From Naumovozyma dairenensis CBS 421 (taxonomy: Eukaryota; Ascomycota; Saccharomycetes; Saccharomycetales; Saccharomycetaceae): 64,000 bases of DNA. Of this stretch, positions 1 through 9,986 are shown piece by piece. Positions within the stretch are counted from its first letter, which is position 1. The number at the start of each line of letters is the position of its first letter. A program made the translations under genes and the position numbers. The stretch covers positions 1,362,686-1,426,685 of the forward strand of contig NC_016479.1 of NCBI RefSeq assembly GCF_000227115.2, written 5' to 3'. The notes below the pieces were generated by a model, which did no database searches, was not told the DNA's origin, and was given only the letters and a program-made list of their open reading frames with translations.

Positions 1-362
1 AGAAAAAGAAAAAAGTTTAGCCGAGTTCGCTACTATGTGAATAAATTGACTAATAACTGACTAATCTTGATATATAGACCTTCACCATAGAATGTCAATA
101 GTACGATGTTTCTTACTATTAAAAACCAGGTCAACTCTCATTTTCCTAGTTATATAATTACTTTCGCTCAACGCCTTTGTTAAGCGCTCTTCTTTCCATA
201 GTCATGTCTAAAATTCGAGTTTCGAAATTTCATTTCACCGCTAGTTTTATGTACGTAAAGGAAAAGTAAGGTTACATATCCAAAATAGAGGTAAACTTGA
301 TGTTATGATGACAAGTACAAAAACATTAAGTCCTAGCATCTGTCAAAAAAAATAATACCAAC
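1..362. other. Left edge; 5' flank of MRPL10
   Basis: Non-coding, AT-rich sequence between the window edge and the MRPL10 start codon. I see no open reading frame, tRNA or repeat in it. It presumably holds the MRPL10 promoter; no binding site stands out. Confidence 0.5.
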
Positions 363-1184
363 ATGTTGAAATTATTGGGTTTTCCGAAACCTAGAATGAT
401 GGAGTTCCAGCTCTCCTTTCCTCGCCAACTTTCTATACTAGGAGAATTAAAACCATCTGCAGGTTCTACCAAAAGCTTCAAACGATTAGGGCGTGGTCCA
501 TCTAGCGGTTTAGGTAAGACTTCTGGACGTGGTCAGAAGGGTCAAAAAGCTAGAGGAAAGGTTAAATCGTGGTTCGAGGGGGGTCAAACACCCATCTATA
601 AACTGTTTCCAAAAATTGGCTTTACTAATGTTCATTCTCAATCACTGAATGAATTGAACTTAGAGAGGATACAATGGTTCCATGATATGGGGAGACTGAA
701 ATTAATGGAAGGAGAAGTATTGACTATGAAAAAAATGAGAGACCTGGGATTAGTTACTGGTACCATAAAAGACGGAGTTAAGATATTAGGAAGAGGAAAT
801 TACAAACTTCCTATCAAGATAGAAGCAACAAAGGCATCAGATGAGGCAGTCAAGATTATTGAAAGTCAAGGAGGTTCATTTGTGGCCAAATACTTCAACA
901 AATTAGGTTTGCGAGCACATTTGTCTCCCCAATGGTTTTTGGAAAAAAGGGGAAGAATACCATTACAAGCTAGACCAACGAAAAGGAAAGATATAGAATA
1001 TTATAGTAATAAAGATAAGAGAGGATATCTAGTTATGGAAAACCATGATTTCCTCAATAAATTGCGTGAAGTAAGGGAAGGCGGGACAAACATGATATCA
1101 AGAAAACAGGCTAAAAAGAGTGCCTTAGAAATACAGTTGCAAAAACTATCGAAAGAAAATAACGCTACCTCCAGTCCAATCTAA
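363..1184 (+). CDS. MRPL10: Mitochondrial large-subunit ribosomal protein uL15m
   Basis: A 273-residue protein of the bacterial L15 family, a structural part of the mitochondrial large ribosomal subunit. The L15 signature lies near residues 40-80: a basic, glycine-rich segment containing [20 protein letters not shown], followed by [19 protein letters not shown]. The basic N-terminus ([15 protein letters not shown]) would fit a mitochondrial presequence. The C-terminal part (about 190-273) is a yeast mitochondrial extension beyond bacterial L15. The start is an ATG and no in-frame upstream ATG competes. In S. cerevisiae YNL284C lies three gene names from SEC21; here CUS2, which lies between them there, is absent and tRNAs and repeats take its place. 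Family assignment is firm; the symbol rests on family plus synteny. Confidence 0.95.
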   Translation: MLKLLGFPKPRMMEFQLSFPRQLSILGELKPSAGSTKSFKRLGRGPSSGLGKTSGRGQKGQKARGKVKSWFEGGQTPIYKLFPKIGFTNVHSQSLNELNLERIQWFHDMGRLKLMEGEVLTMKKMRDLGLVTGTIKDGVKILGRGNYKLPIKIEATKASDEAVKIIESQGGSFVAKYFNKLGLRAHLSPQWFLEKRGRIPLQARPTKRKDIEYYSNKDKRGYLVMENHDFLNKLREVREGGTNMISRKQAKKSALEIQLQKLSKENNATSSPI

Positions 1185-1423
1185 GTCTAGGCTACTCGGG
1201 ATAGGGAATTTCAAGTAGTTCACAGACAATAACAGTGAAAGGATATACATGTACTTGTAAATATAAATGTACTTAAAAATATAACTTTAAAATCACAGAA
1301 TCTTTGCGAATACAAAGGGTCGGACCACAAGTTAGGCTTTTACTGAAAGACATACTAATATTTTTGGATCAACATTTGTCCAACTCGGGTATTTGATAAA
1401 GACAAAAAGGATTAAAAAGAAAG

Positions 1424-1495
1424 CACTCACGCTGGGGGTCGAACCCAGAATCTTCTGATTAGAAGTCAGACGCGTTGCCATTACGCCACGCAAGC
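1424..1495 (-). tRNA. tRNA-Arg (anticodon UCU)
   Basis: A 72-nt cloverleaf on the minus strand. The acceptor stem starts GCTTGCG and pairs with CGTGAGT plus discriminator G. The anticodon loop CTTCTAA carries TCT, which reads AGA codons. The T-arm box GGTTCGACCCC is intact and there is no intron. Past its 3' end on the minus strand there is a T-run, the usual Pol III terminator. The sequence agrees closely with the known yeast tRNA-Arg(UCU). Confidence 0.96.
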
Positions 1496-2616
1496 TAATT
1501 TCTTGAAAAACCATTCAACATCAGATTTTAATGAAGAACTATTATTAGCTGGTGATAAACTTTGAATTTTCTCTGTTCTAGGAAGCAATTGAACAATTTT
1601 AACGAGGGATTCCAATTGGCCCTAACTTTACTTCATTAGTTGTAACGAGCGTAGCAGCGGTGAGCACTAGGCTCGTTGAGCTTCTTTTTGAAAAAGATGC
1701 CCTCATAGTAAAGTGAAAGTTTTGAAAGAAGCCCACCCTAAATGGGGTTCTAAAGCAAAAAGACCGGTTGCCCCTTATTTCTGGTAGAAACCCCAAAGAC
1801 AAAGCACCAATTCTCTTATAAAAACTATTAATCCCAGCCTGGGTTTGGGGGTTACCTAATGCCCTACCCATGCTTAGTGAGAACGGCATCTAAATGAGCC
1901 TGGTTTTTTTTCTAAATCCGACGGGAAGAAGTTTTCAAATTCGGTAACCCTTTTAAATTGACGGTACAGAAATACTCTCCAGAATTTTATAGCGTTTGTT
2001 TAGTTTGAATTTCATGATATTACACATAACTTAAATAACCTTTCGAACGCTAGGTACGGCTTATCGAATATTCGTGACACAGTATAGATACAGGGGGATT
2101 CGAGGGAAATACCTCCAGTAACGTAAAAGATAAGAAACTATAGTCTGTCATCAGAAAAATACTTCTATCACTTGGTCTAACTTCTTTTTATTGTAAAAAA
2201 AACGGTGGGAGGATACTACAGGTAAAAAGGATCTCGTCTGCAAGGTTGTAAGGAGGATATAAAACCCCTGTTTCTTCTAAAGAACTTAGATTCCAAATTT
2301 GGGCGCCAACGACAACTTTCGCGATACTGGTTTTAATACTTGATATCACTTCTCAGTCTTCCATTATTTACCCTATAATTAATTTTACCTATCTTGAAGT
2401 TTCCGAAATTTTTTTCGTTTGAAGTCAAATCTCGTTCCCCAAATCTACTGATTAACCAATGTTATTTAATTATTTAGAACTGCTATTTTGTAGGCAGGTG
2501 TTGACAGTAACTTTTCTTATTCCGACCCAATTTTGAGGTTTTACCCTAATTTTACGCGCAACAACGTTAGCCCCTTCTCGTGACAAGGATTATTTAAAAA
2601 ATAATAAAAAAATAAA
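1496..2616. other. Gene-free stretch between two tRNA genes
   Basis: About 1.1 kb with no convincing gene. A 96-codon minus-strand frame around 1599-1889 has no recognisable domain. Composition is patchy, with G/C-rich bits such as the palindrome-like TTTGGGCGCCAA near 2299. tRNA flanks are the usual landing sites of Ty elements, so this may be decayed retrotransposon sequence, but I found no gag/pol motif and no clear LTR ends. Confidence 0.4.
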
Positions 2617-2690
2617 CGACCCCAGTGAGGATTGAACTCACGATCTTGCGATTAACAGTCGCACGCCTTAACCAGCTTGGCCATGGAGTC
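2617..2690 (-). tRNA. tRNA-Asn (anticodon GUU)
   Basis: A 74-nt cloverleaf on the minus strand starting GACTCCATGGCC and ending GGGGTCG. The anticodon loop CTGTTAA carries GTT. The T-arm reads GAGTTCAATCCTC. There is no intron, and a T-rich Pol III terminator follows. It is nearly identical to the known yeast tRNA-Asn(GUU). Confidence 0.96.
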
Positions 2691-2779
2691 TTATTTTGAT
2701 GTTTTTTTGTAAAAAGTGAGTTAGTTACTTGGTTTGAACTTCAATACTTGTAGTAGAGACAAGAATATAAGACTCTTAC

Positions 2780-2818
2780 TGCTGGAACGATACTTGTAGT
2801 AAGTGTTACTATTAATAC
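2780..2818. repeat. Direct repeat, copy A (LTR-like)
   Basis: A 39-bp unit beginning TGCTGGAACGAT and ending TTACTATTAATAC, repeated at 3058-3096 in the same orientation with four differences, all transitions. It starts with TG and lies just upstream of a tRNA gene, where Ty LTRs usually sit. I cannot match it to a named LTR family. Confidence 0.6.
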
Positions 2819-3057
2819 GCTCGGAAGCAGCGTTTCCAGTTAATCCTGTTATATTATAATTGTAAGATTCCATTGTAGATTAAGATTAGTGCTAAATATA
2901 AGGTATAATAGGAGTAATTTAATATCCTCGTTTTAATGTATGTAAAAGAGTTCGGTTTTCTTAAATATAAATAGTAAATAAAATGTATATAAAAAATAAT
3001 AATATAAAAATAATAACAGGAGAAAGAGAAATCGATACTTCGAGTTATGGGTCTATT
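2819..3057. other. Possible solo-LTR body
   Basis: AT-rich sequence between the two repeat copies. It contains a TATA-like stretch (AATATAAATAG near 2964) followed by an A/T-rich, polyadenylation-like segment, as in the U3-R region of yeast LTRs. No coding frame is present. The LTR call is inference from position and texture, not from a recognised family sequence. Confidence 0.3.
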
Positions 3058-3096
3058 TGCTGGAACGATATTCGTAGTAAGTATTACTATTAATAT
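3058..3096. repeat. Direct repeat, copy B (LTR-like)
   Basis: Second copy of the 39-bp unit, ending four bases before the assembly gap. The gap therefore probably begins inside a repeated element, which would explain why assembly failed there. Confidence 0.6.
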
Positions 3097-3100
3097 CCTA

Positions 3101-3765
3101 NNNNNNNNNNNNNNNNNNNNNNNNNNNNNNNNNNNNNNNNNNNNNNNNNNNNNNNNNNNNNNNNNNNNNNNNNNNNNNNNNNNNNNNNNNNNNNNNNNNN
3201 NNNNNNNNNNNNNNNNNNNNNNNNNNNNNNNNNNNNNNNNNNNNNNNNNNNNNNNNNNNNNNNNNNNNNNNNNNNNNNNNNNNNNNNNNNNNNNNNNNNN
3301 NNNNNNNNNNNNNNNNNNNNNNNNNNNNNNNNNNNNNNNNNNNNNNNNNNNNNNNNNNNNNNNNNNNNNNNNNNNNNNNNNNNNNNNNNNNNNNNNNNNN
3401 NNNNNNNNNNNNNNNNNNNNNNNNNNNNNNNNNNNNNNNNNNNNNNNNNNNNNNNNNNNNNNNNNNNNNNNNNNNNNNNNNNNNNNNNNNNNNNNNNNNN
3501 NNNNNNNNNNNNNNNNNNNNNNNNNNNNNNNNNNNNNNNNNNNNNNNNNNNNNNNNNNNNNNNNNNNNNNNNNNNNNNNNNNNNNNNNNNNNNNNNNNNN
3601 NNNNNNNNNNNNNNNNNNNNNNNNNNNNNNNNNNNNNNNNNNNNNNNNNNNNNNNNNNNNNNNNNNNNNNNNNNNNNNNNNNNNNNNNNNNNNNNNNNNN
3701 NNNNNNNNNNNNNNNNNNNNNNNNNNNNNNNNNNNNNNNNNNNNNNNNNNNNNNNNNNNNNNNNN
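3101..3765. other. Assembly gap (665 N)
   Basis: All bases are N. The true length may differ. The left flank ends in a repeat, so an unresolved LTR or Ty element is the likely content. Confidence 0.99.
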
Positions 3766-3896
3766 CAATGGCCATTATTCAATCTAAAGGATGAAAATGA
3801 AGGTAATAGATACAATATTCTAGTTTTATTTTTTGTTTTTTTCATACATTATATAATTATACTAAAGAAGCTTATACATAATAAAAATAAAAGTCT

Positions 3897-6686
3897 CTAC
3901 AACAATCCGTTTACTAAACTTGAACATAAAGTGGCATCTTCAGCCTTTCCTGAAGCTTTCAAAGCAATACCTTTAGAGCTTTTAACCATTCTAACTATTA
4001 AAGCAATTTTACTTCCATTCAAAGCACTCTTACCGAATAATTTCAAGGTATGTTCACTAGAATCACTAACGTTTTGTGAGTTTTCTAATGGTAGGCAACT
4101 AGTAGAAGTAATCAATCTGTTAGTAACATCTTGTAGGGATAGATCTTCTTGGAGGTTATACACAGCGACTTCAGAATTTGACAACTCGTCGAATGCAGTA
4201 TCGAACGAACTGACGAAAGAACTTTTGATGTAATCACCAGCAGAGAGTACTGATGAATCGATTTCATATTCATCTTGGAAACCTTCATCACCTTCATAAA
4301 CTTCATTAGTATCTGGATTCAATTCTCTACTTGTAAAAGTTAATGTATTCACAAACTCATCGAGGACAATCCCTTCAGGTTTCTTATAGGCGATATAACA
4401 AGGAGACTCCACAGATGGTAATAACCTTTCAATAGGAATTGTAAATAACTCTTCTAATTGACTCTCATCCTCAAGTTGTGATATACAAGCAACAGAGACG
4501 TTATCAAGGGCAACATCTGGTAAAGTGTTTGCGATATTAAATTGAAGCACAACATGTTCTTTGAATAAATGCTTGACACCACGAACTTCAAATTCAGCTT
4601 CAGATTCAGTCAATGAGATAGGCTTCGAGCTATTTATCAAGTTTCCGAATACTTTAAATTCTTCAATAGATAATAATTCTTCGATGTATTGAGTAGATAA
4701 CAAATCTTGTTCGTGCTCATCCAAAGTGGCCCCTTTATATGTATTGGTATCTAATCTCTTGGTGATTGGTTCTTCATCTTCATTGTTAATGCCTTCCAAA
4801 TCAGCATTAGTCAATTGTTCTTGCTTTCTCTTCAATTCCATTGCCTTAACTTCATCTTCAGTGTATTTTGGAATAGCACTGGCATCGAATGGTGTCTTGA
4901 AAGAATCTTCATTGGAAGACATATAAGTTGTTAATTTCTTTTCTAATGATGATAAGTCATAAGAATATTTAGATTGGATCAAATCTTGGGCTTTAATATT
5001 CTCCTTTGATGATTCGATGAATTTCAATGCAATAGTTGCTCTATCTCTAACTTCGTCATCTTTATCATTTGCGATTCTTCTTAGTAAACTTATAATTGAT
5101 TCATTCAAAGCGGAATCATTCTTAGTCAAGGCAAATTTAGAGAGTGCTACTACTGCAGCTGATCTAATTATTGAATTTTCTAAGACCACTCTGTTATAAA
5201 TATGTCTAACGTAAAGGGATGGTTGTGAAGTACTTGGACCTTCTTTACCTAATAAATGTAAGATTCTAACCAAAAGTTCATTATATTCACAATCTTCAAT
5301 GAAATCACATAAGTTTTCCAATGCTGGTTCTTTGGATTGTGGTACGAATGAAACAATTTCAATTAATGCTTCAACGATACTATTTTTATAATCGAAGCCA
5401 CCTTCACTGTTCTTTAAAATATCAATTAAGAAATCTAAGATTGATTTCCATTCGTGTGGGAAGTTTAATGATAAAGTACGAACTGCATTGATGATAATGA
5501 TTTTGAAATCGTCAGAAACTTCATGAATGAATTTAGTAATTGTTGAAATTAAATTAGAAATATTTTTATCAGTGCCTGTTTTCAATAAAGTAGTAATGGC
5601 ATAGGTGGAAATATTTCTGTTAGAATGATTGATTAATGATTCTAATTCTGGATTACAGATGACAACTTTTTCAGGAGAAACCATGGATACTTTATTTAAA
5701 ATTCTTAGGGCAGCGAACAAGGTGGGTGGACGAGGCACGGTCAACATAGATTGTAAAAGTGTTATTGTACTGGCAAAGAATTCAGATGAAACATAAGAAG
5801 GATGAGCCATGGCGAAACTAGTAATCATTTTTGCACATTCAATTTGAACGGATTCATGTCTACTTGCAAACCATTGTTCTAATTGGTTTTGGAAACTTTC
5901 AAATAATGATGGATCCCTGAATACTAAATCAGTCATCACTTTTATCAATTCAACTTTAGCAATTGAGCTCTTTAGGACCCAATTAGGGAAGCATTCTTGT
6001 GCTATTTTCAGCAAAGCCAATTTATCATTTTTCTTTAATTCATAAAGCAAACCCAATGCATGATATTGAGTTATAAAAGTTGATCTTGCTGGATAATCAC
6101 GTTCTGGGTTATCTCCGAGAACCTCTTTGGGATCTTTAATTGCTTCATGAGTTTCATTAGCAAATCTTTTCACAGTTGCTTCTGAGATTGGTAGCAAGTT
6201 ATAAGAGGTGATAAGAGCAGCAGATGAAACTGCTGGATCTCTACTAACAATTGCGCTTCTCAATAATCTTTCTGCGGAAAATGCAGTTGATTCATCCAAG
6301 ACGTACGTTAACGATCTAATAGCATTTGGGACAATTAAAGGAGAACCTGTTTGAACATCTTTCATAATTGAGGAAGTTGCCATAAGGACATCTTCTGAGA
6401 TTTTACTTAATTCTTTAATAGCCACGTAGACAGATTGTCTTAATGAATCATTTTTATGTTGAAACAATTTGGAAATAGAGAAAAACAATGTAGTAGCTTC
6501 ATTTTCTGGGAAAGTTTCACCATTAGCTAATAATCTTAATAAACGTGAAATCAAGATACGACATCTTTTCGCGTTCACTGGTGATTCATTGAAAGTGGTC
6601 ATACAATCTTGATAAATTGTCATTTTATCTGGAAGCTCCCCAGAGATGGTAGTTTCATGTTTTTTCTTGTAAGTTTGAGCTGACAT
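3897..6686 (-). CDS. SEC21: Coatomer (COPI) gamma subunit
   Basis: The 929-residue gamma-COP, close to the 935 residues of S. cerevisiae Sec21 (YNL287W). It is a subunit of the COPI coat that forms retrograde Golgi-to-ER vesicles. Residues about 20-540 are the helical-repeat adaptin-like trunk, beginning near KMTIYQDCMTTFNESPVNAK. A charged linker follows near 590-660 and the C-terminal third is the appendage domain (ISLTESEAEFEVRGVKHLF and onward). The ATG start agrees with the family. The gene shares its strand with CAF40, PCL1 and RFC3, in the same order as on S. cerevisiae chromosome XIV. It is uninterrupted and should be functional. Confidence 0.97.
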   Translation of the reverse strand: MSAQTYKKKHETTISGELPDKMTIYQDCMTTFNESPVNAKRCRILISRLLRLLANGETFPENEATTLFFSISKLFQHKNDSLRQSVYVAIKELSKISEDVLMATSSIMKDVQTGSPLIVPNAIRSLTYVLDESTAFSAERLLRSAIVSRDPAVSSAALITSYNLLPISEATVKRFANETHEAIKDPKEVLGDNPERDYPARSTFITQYHALGLLYELKKNDKLALLKIAQECFPNWVLKSSIAKVELIKVMTDLVFRDPSLFESFQNQLEQWFASRHESVQIECAKMITSFAMAHPSYVSSEFFASTITLLQSMLTVPRPPTLFAALRILNKVSMVSPEKVVICNPELESLINHSNRNISTYAITTLLKTGTDKNISNLISTITKFIHEVSDDFKIIIINAVRTLSLNFPHEWKSILDFLIDILKNSEGGFDYKNSIVEALIEIVSFVPQSKEPALENLCDFIEDCEYNELLVRILHLLGKEGPSTSQPSLYVRHIYNRVVLENSIIRSAAVVALSKFALTKNDSALNESIISLLRRIANDKDDEVRDRATIALKFIESSKENIKAQDLIQSKYSYDLSSLEKKLTTYMSSNEDSFKTPFDASAIPKYTEDEVKAMELKRKQEQLTNADLEGINNEDEEPITKRLDTNTYKGATLDEHEQDLLSTQYIEELLSIEEFKVFGNLINSSKPISLTESEAEFEVRGVKHLFKEHVVLQFNIANTLPDVALDNVSVACISQLEDESQLEELFTIPIERLLPSVESPCYIAYKKPEGIVLDEFVNTLTFTSRELNPDTNEVYEGDEGFQDEYEIDSSVLSAGDYIKSSFVSSFDTAFDELSNSEVAVYNLQEDLSLQDVTNRLITSTSCLPLENSQNVSDSSEHTLKLFGKSALNGSKIALIVRMVKSSKGIALKASGKAEDATLCSSLVNGLL

Positions 6687-7494
6687 TTTTGCTAATTTCC
6701 TTTTTCCTTTATTTTAAATGGAGGATATCCTTGCTTGATGACCAATGGTTGCTAGTTCGAGCTAAAAGGGGAAGGTTAGAACTTTGAAGATTTCTCTCAG
6801 AGAGATTTGTTTTGTTGATATCTCTTCAAATATTAAATAGAAATACTCCGAGAAAAGACAATTGATGTCTCAAGTAAAACAAATGAATTGATAATGCTTA
6901 CAAGGTTATCTTCAATGCTTGATGGTTTGCAATATATATTCAAATATTGTTGTTGTTCCTACCTTGTTTTGCTTCCCAGATCGTATTAAACCAATATTTA
7001 AAATAATATCAAGTTCGACTACGTGTTGGAAATTACGATCCATCATCACTGTATACGGGGCCTTTGTACATTTTTTGGCCAGAAAAAAAATAACGACACC
7101 AGCAAATTCGCTCGTTATGAACAATTATGTCAAGGAAGAGACAAAAGCGTTACTACTCTGTATTATACAAGAGAATAACGATGGTACTGTTTATATACTA
7201 ATATTATACTGCATAATTATTTACTTTTCCTTAACCACGGATATAAAAAAAGAATGCTGATTGTAACTGTTATAAATATATCAATATTAATTAATACTAC
7301 CATGAGTGATAGTAATTTATGTCATATAGCTTTATAAGTAAAAGTTCCCCTTACTTTTTTCGACTATGGATATGTATTTTGTAAAATGTTAAGTAATAAT
7401 ATTATTATCATGAAATTTAATTTTTTTGAGTTTGTCTGTTTTTTAATTCTTTTTGAAATTATTTATTTAGGATGCAAAAAAAGAAAAGTTATAA
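6687..7494. other. Intergenic: SEC21 promoter side and CAF40 3' side
   Basis: About 0.8 kb. A 113-codon plus-strand frame (6919-7260) and an overlapping minus-strand frame are both rich in Ile, Tyr and Cys and match no family I know, so I treat them as chance. The part next to CAF40 is very AT-rich, as expected for a 3' processing region. Confidence 0.5.
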
Positions 7495-8604
7495 CTATTG
7501 CGGATTTTCCTCATTCAAAGTGAGTAGTAATTGAGCTAGACATCTCTTGGATCCCACGTCGTCACTTAGTACTTCTGCAAAAGTATTATCTCTGAGACTT
7601 GCTGGTAAAACCACACGTAATAACCTACGTGCCTCTAAATCGTCACTTAATCTCAAATAACATCTAATTATATGTTTTAATAATCTACCAGGAGGAGCAT
7701 TGACTGTCAAATGATCTACCATATCTTTCAATACATTGGTAACCGCATAAAATCTTTCTAAAGTGGCGCAAATATATTGTAAACCTACATCATCTAATAA
7801 GATTTTTTGTAATATGAAAATAGCCACTGTTTTGGATAATTCAGATGATGATTCCATGATTCTTAAACATAATGGGACAATATCTGTTCTTAATAAGAAT
7901 GTTATAACATCTTGAGAATCACTCTTTACTAGTGCACCAATAACACCTAATGAAGTCAATCTTAAATATTCAAACGTTCTTTGTCTTGAAGTTGTATTTA
8001 AAAATGGGAAAAGGAATAATGGGATATGTGCTTGTAAGAATAAATGTTTAGTTTCTGGATGAGATGCTACACATTGTAAAAGAACTAATGCGTTACAAAC
8101 ACGGTTTGATAATTGATTGGATAACATTTGAGGTTGTAACATTGGATAGACAGAAATGATTTCATTTAATAAAGATGTCATGACACCAAAGGAAGACCAC
8201 AATACTATGGCTAAATCATCAAATTGTTCACGTTTACGACCTAATTCTAATAATGCTTGTTCCTTTTGAGGACCATAAGTGACTTGACAAATCCAATGAT
8301 AAACATTAGGGTCATCAAGTGCATGAGATGATCCTTGATGTTGTTGCGATTGTAATTGTGGTTGTTGAGTATTGCTGTTTGAAACTTGTGTATCATTTGG
8401 TTTGACAGTTGGGTTCGGACCAATTCTTAATCCTGGTGCGCCAACAACAGGGATATTATTATTATTTGGTTGGTTACCCACTGGAGCGGCAGCTAGATTG
8501 CCACCACCACCCACTGTGAACGGCAAAGAGCCTTGATTCATATTATTACCTGTATTCACACCAGTGTTTCCCGTGTTATACATGGGGTTCTTCGTTGCGA
8601 ACAT
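7495..8604 (-). CDS. CAF40: CCR4-NOT complex subunit Caf40 (Rcd1/CNOT9 family)
   Basis: A 369-residue protein of the Rcd1/CNOT9 family, near the 373 residues of S. cerevisiae Caf40 (YNL288W). It is a scaffold and peptide-binding subunit of the CCR4-NOT complex, which drives mRNA deadenylation. Residues 1-95 are low complexity (N, G, Q-rich). From about residue 100 ([20 protein letters not shown]) the conserved armadillo-repeat domain runs to the C-terminus, with family hallmarks [19 protein letters not shown] and [14 protein letters not shown]. The start is an ATG. Order and strand match the S. cerevisiae neighbourhood. Confidence 0.97.
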   Translation of the reverse strand: MFATKNPMYNTGNTGVNTGNNMNQGSLPFTVGGGGNLAAAPVGNQPNNNNIPVVGAPGLRIGPNPTVKPNDTQVSNSNTQQPQLQSQQHQGSSHALDDPNVYHWICQVTYGPQKEQALLELGRKREQFDDLAIVLWSSFGVMTSLLNEIISVYPMLQPQMLSNQLSNRVCNALVLLQCVASHPETKHLFLQAHIPLFLFPFLNTTSRQRTFEYLRLTSLGVIGALVKSDSQDVITFLLRTDIVPLCLRIMESSSELSKTVAIFILQKILLDDVGLQYICATLERFYAVTNVLKDMVDHLTVNAPPGRLLKHIIRCYLRLSDDLEARRLLRVVLPASLRDNTFAEVLSDDVGSKRCLAQLLLTLNEENPQ

Positions 8605-9986
8605 AGTATAATATTTTATTGTTGTAAGGTGAGAACAATGTTTTATTGACTACCTTTCCTAGAGCCCACTATTTTCTTTTTTGGTGTTTCAATTCAAATA
8701 AACAAACAAAAGGAACAATCCTGATAGTAATAATAATATAAAAATAGGCTGAAGTGGTTCCAATGTCTATTTGACGGATAGACCAGTTCAACGTCAATAT
8801 TCTATTGTCTATTAGTCTTTTATGTAGAACATCCTTCTATACTTCAAAAACTGAGTGTACATTTAACTTTTTCATTTTCCTCTCAGTTAAGAAAAAAGAG
8901 TAATGGTTTGCCGACGTCCGCACTAGAGGAAATAAAGGCTACAAAATGGTCATTATATACGGTTTCGTATGTGATGCAAGGGTGTTATCACAATGAAACA
9001 ACGTCCCGAATATATAACACTTTGGAAGGACACTAAATATTGAATTTCATTGTTGAATGAGACAGTTAAGTAGTCTTTTATATACATCAGCTTAAATAAT
9101 AGTAAAGTTCGCTCCCTCAGCAGTACGAATTAAATTGATTTGAAATTTTTAATTTTAATTTATTTCTTTAATTTAGAATCAGAAATTTGGGTATACTTGA
9201 TGCTTCATGGCGACCTGAGTACATTGTTAGGTGCCAGTTCAGACTGGTGCACAGCGTTTTTCTCGTCACTTTCCAAAAAAGAAATAAAAACTAAAAATTA
9301 AAAAATTCTCAAAAGAAAAAATGAACGTTTGATAGCCTTATCAAACATAAAACAACTAATGTGTTCGTAATGACGTGGGATTGAATTGCATCTTGTTAGA
9401 TTGCTCTTCTTATATATACGGTTCTTGCCTTCTTATTAAATATACTAAAGAAGGAAGTAATATGAGAAGGAGAGCAATTACTGTTCTTCCTTCAAGTTAA
9501 ACTTCGTTGACCCTTTTATACTTTTTATTTTTCTATCTGTGTGAATAAATTTAGAGAAAATATAACATTACTGTTACCCGTCCAAACAAATTAAAAAATT
9601 AGGTTTACATTTTTCTGGGCCAAATTACCCGGAGGTGCACAAAACAATACAAAAGTACAGAGGGCTTCCCTAAATTTCGAATCACTATCAATTGAAAATC
9701 TATTGAATTAAGCTTGAGAAAAAGAAACTCTTTTCTTATTTTGTCATTAATATTATTAAAATTGTATCCTAAAGTGTATAAATATATATATGTATGTGTG
9801 TGTGTGTGTGTATACGTGTGTATATATATTAATAAAACCCTGTTTTATTACTTAAAATGTGAATCCGTTAAAAAGAGATTAAAGTATTGTCTATTATTAG
9901 TATTATTGTTTGTTCGTTCGTCTTTGTCCATGAATAGTATTATGAGAGAATGTATAATAAAGAATGACAGATTAAAGAGTAAAAAA
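8605..9986. other. Intergenic: CAF40 promoter and PCL1 3' side
   Basis: A 1.4-kb gap in the gene layout. It holds a short imperfect hairpin (9231-9252) and a TG/TA microsatellite (9783-9829). I see no convincing gene. A 109-codon frame at 9714-10043 starts with TTG, runs through the microsatellite and overlaps the PCL1 end, so I do not accept it. Confidence 0.5.
9783..9829. repeat. TG/TA microsatellite
   Basis: Alternating TA and TG dinucleotides, with a core of about nine TG units interrupted by TATACG. A simple-sequence repeat, likely length-variable between strains. Confidence 0.9.

Noticed and set aside
1332..1514. 60-codon minus-strand frame
   Set aside because: It runs across the tRNA-Arg gene.
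1599..1889. 96-codon minus-strand frame between the tRNAs
   Set aside because: No domain, no promoter feature, and a composition I cannot tie to gag/pol; kept only as part of the unexplained spacer.
2295..2330. GGGCGCCAACGACAAC-like stretch as a retroelement primer-binding site
   Set aside because: It does not match the 3' end of initiator tRNA-Met used by Ty elements, and no LTR end adjoins it.
2854..3845. Several long frames running through the N stretch (2854-3768, 3047-3787, 3090-3845, 3098-3775)
   Set aside because: They consist almost wholly of unknown bases and are artefacts of reading N as open.
6919..7260. 113-codon frame between SEC21 and CAF40
   Set aside because: Rich in Ile, Tyr and Cys, overlapped by an opposite-strand frame, and without family features; likely chance.
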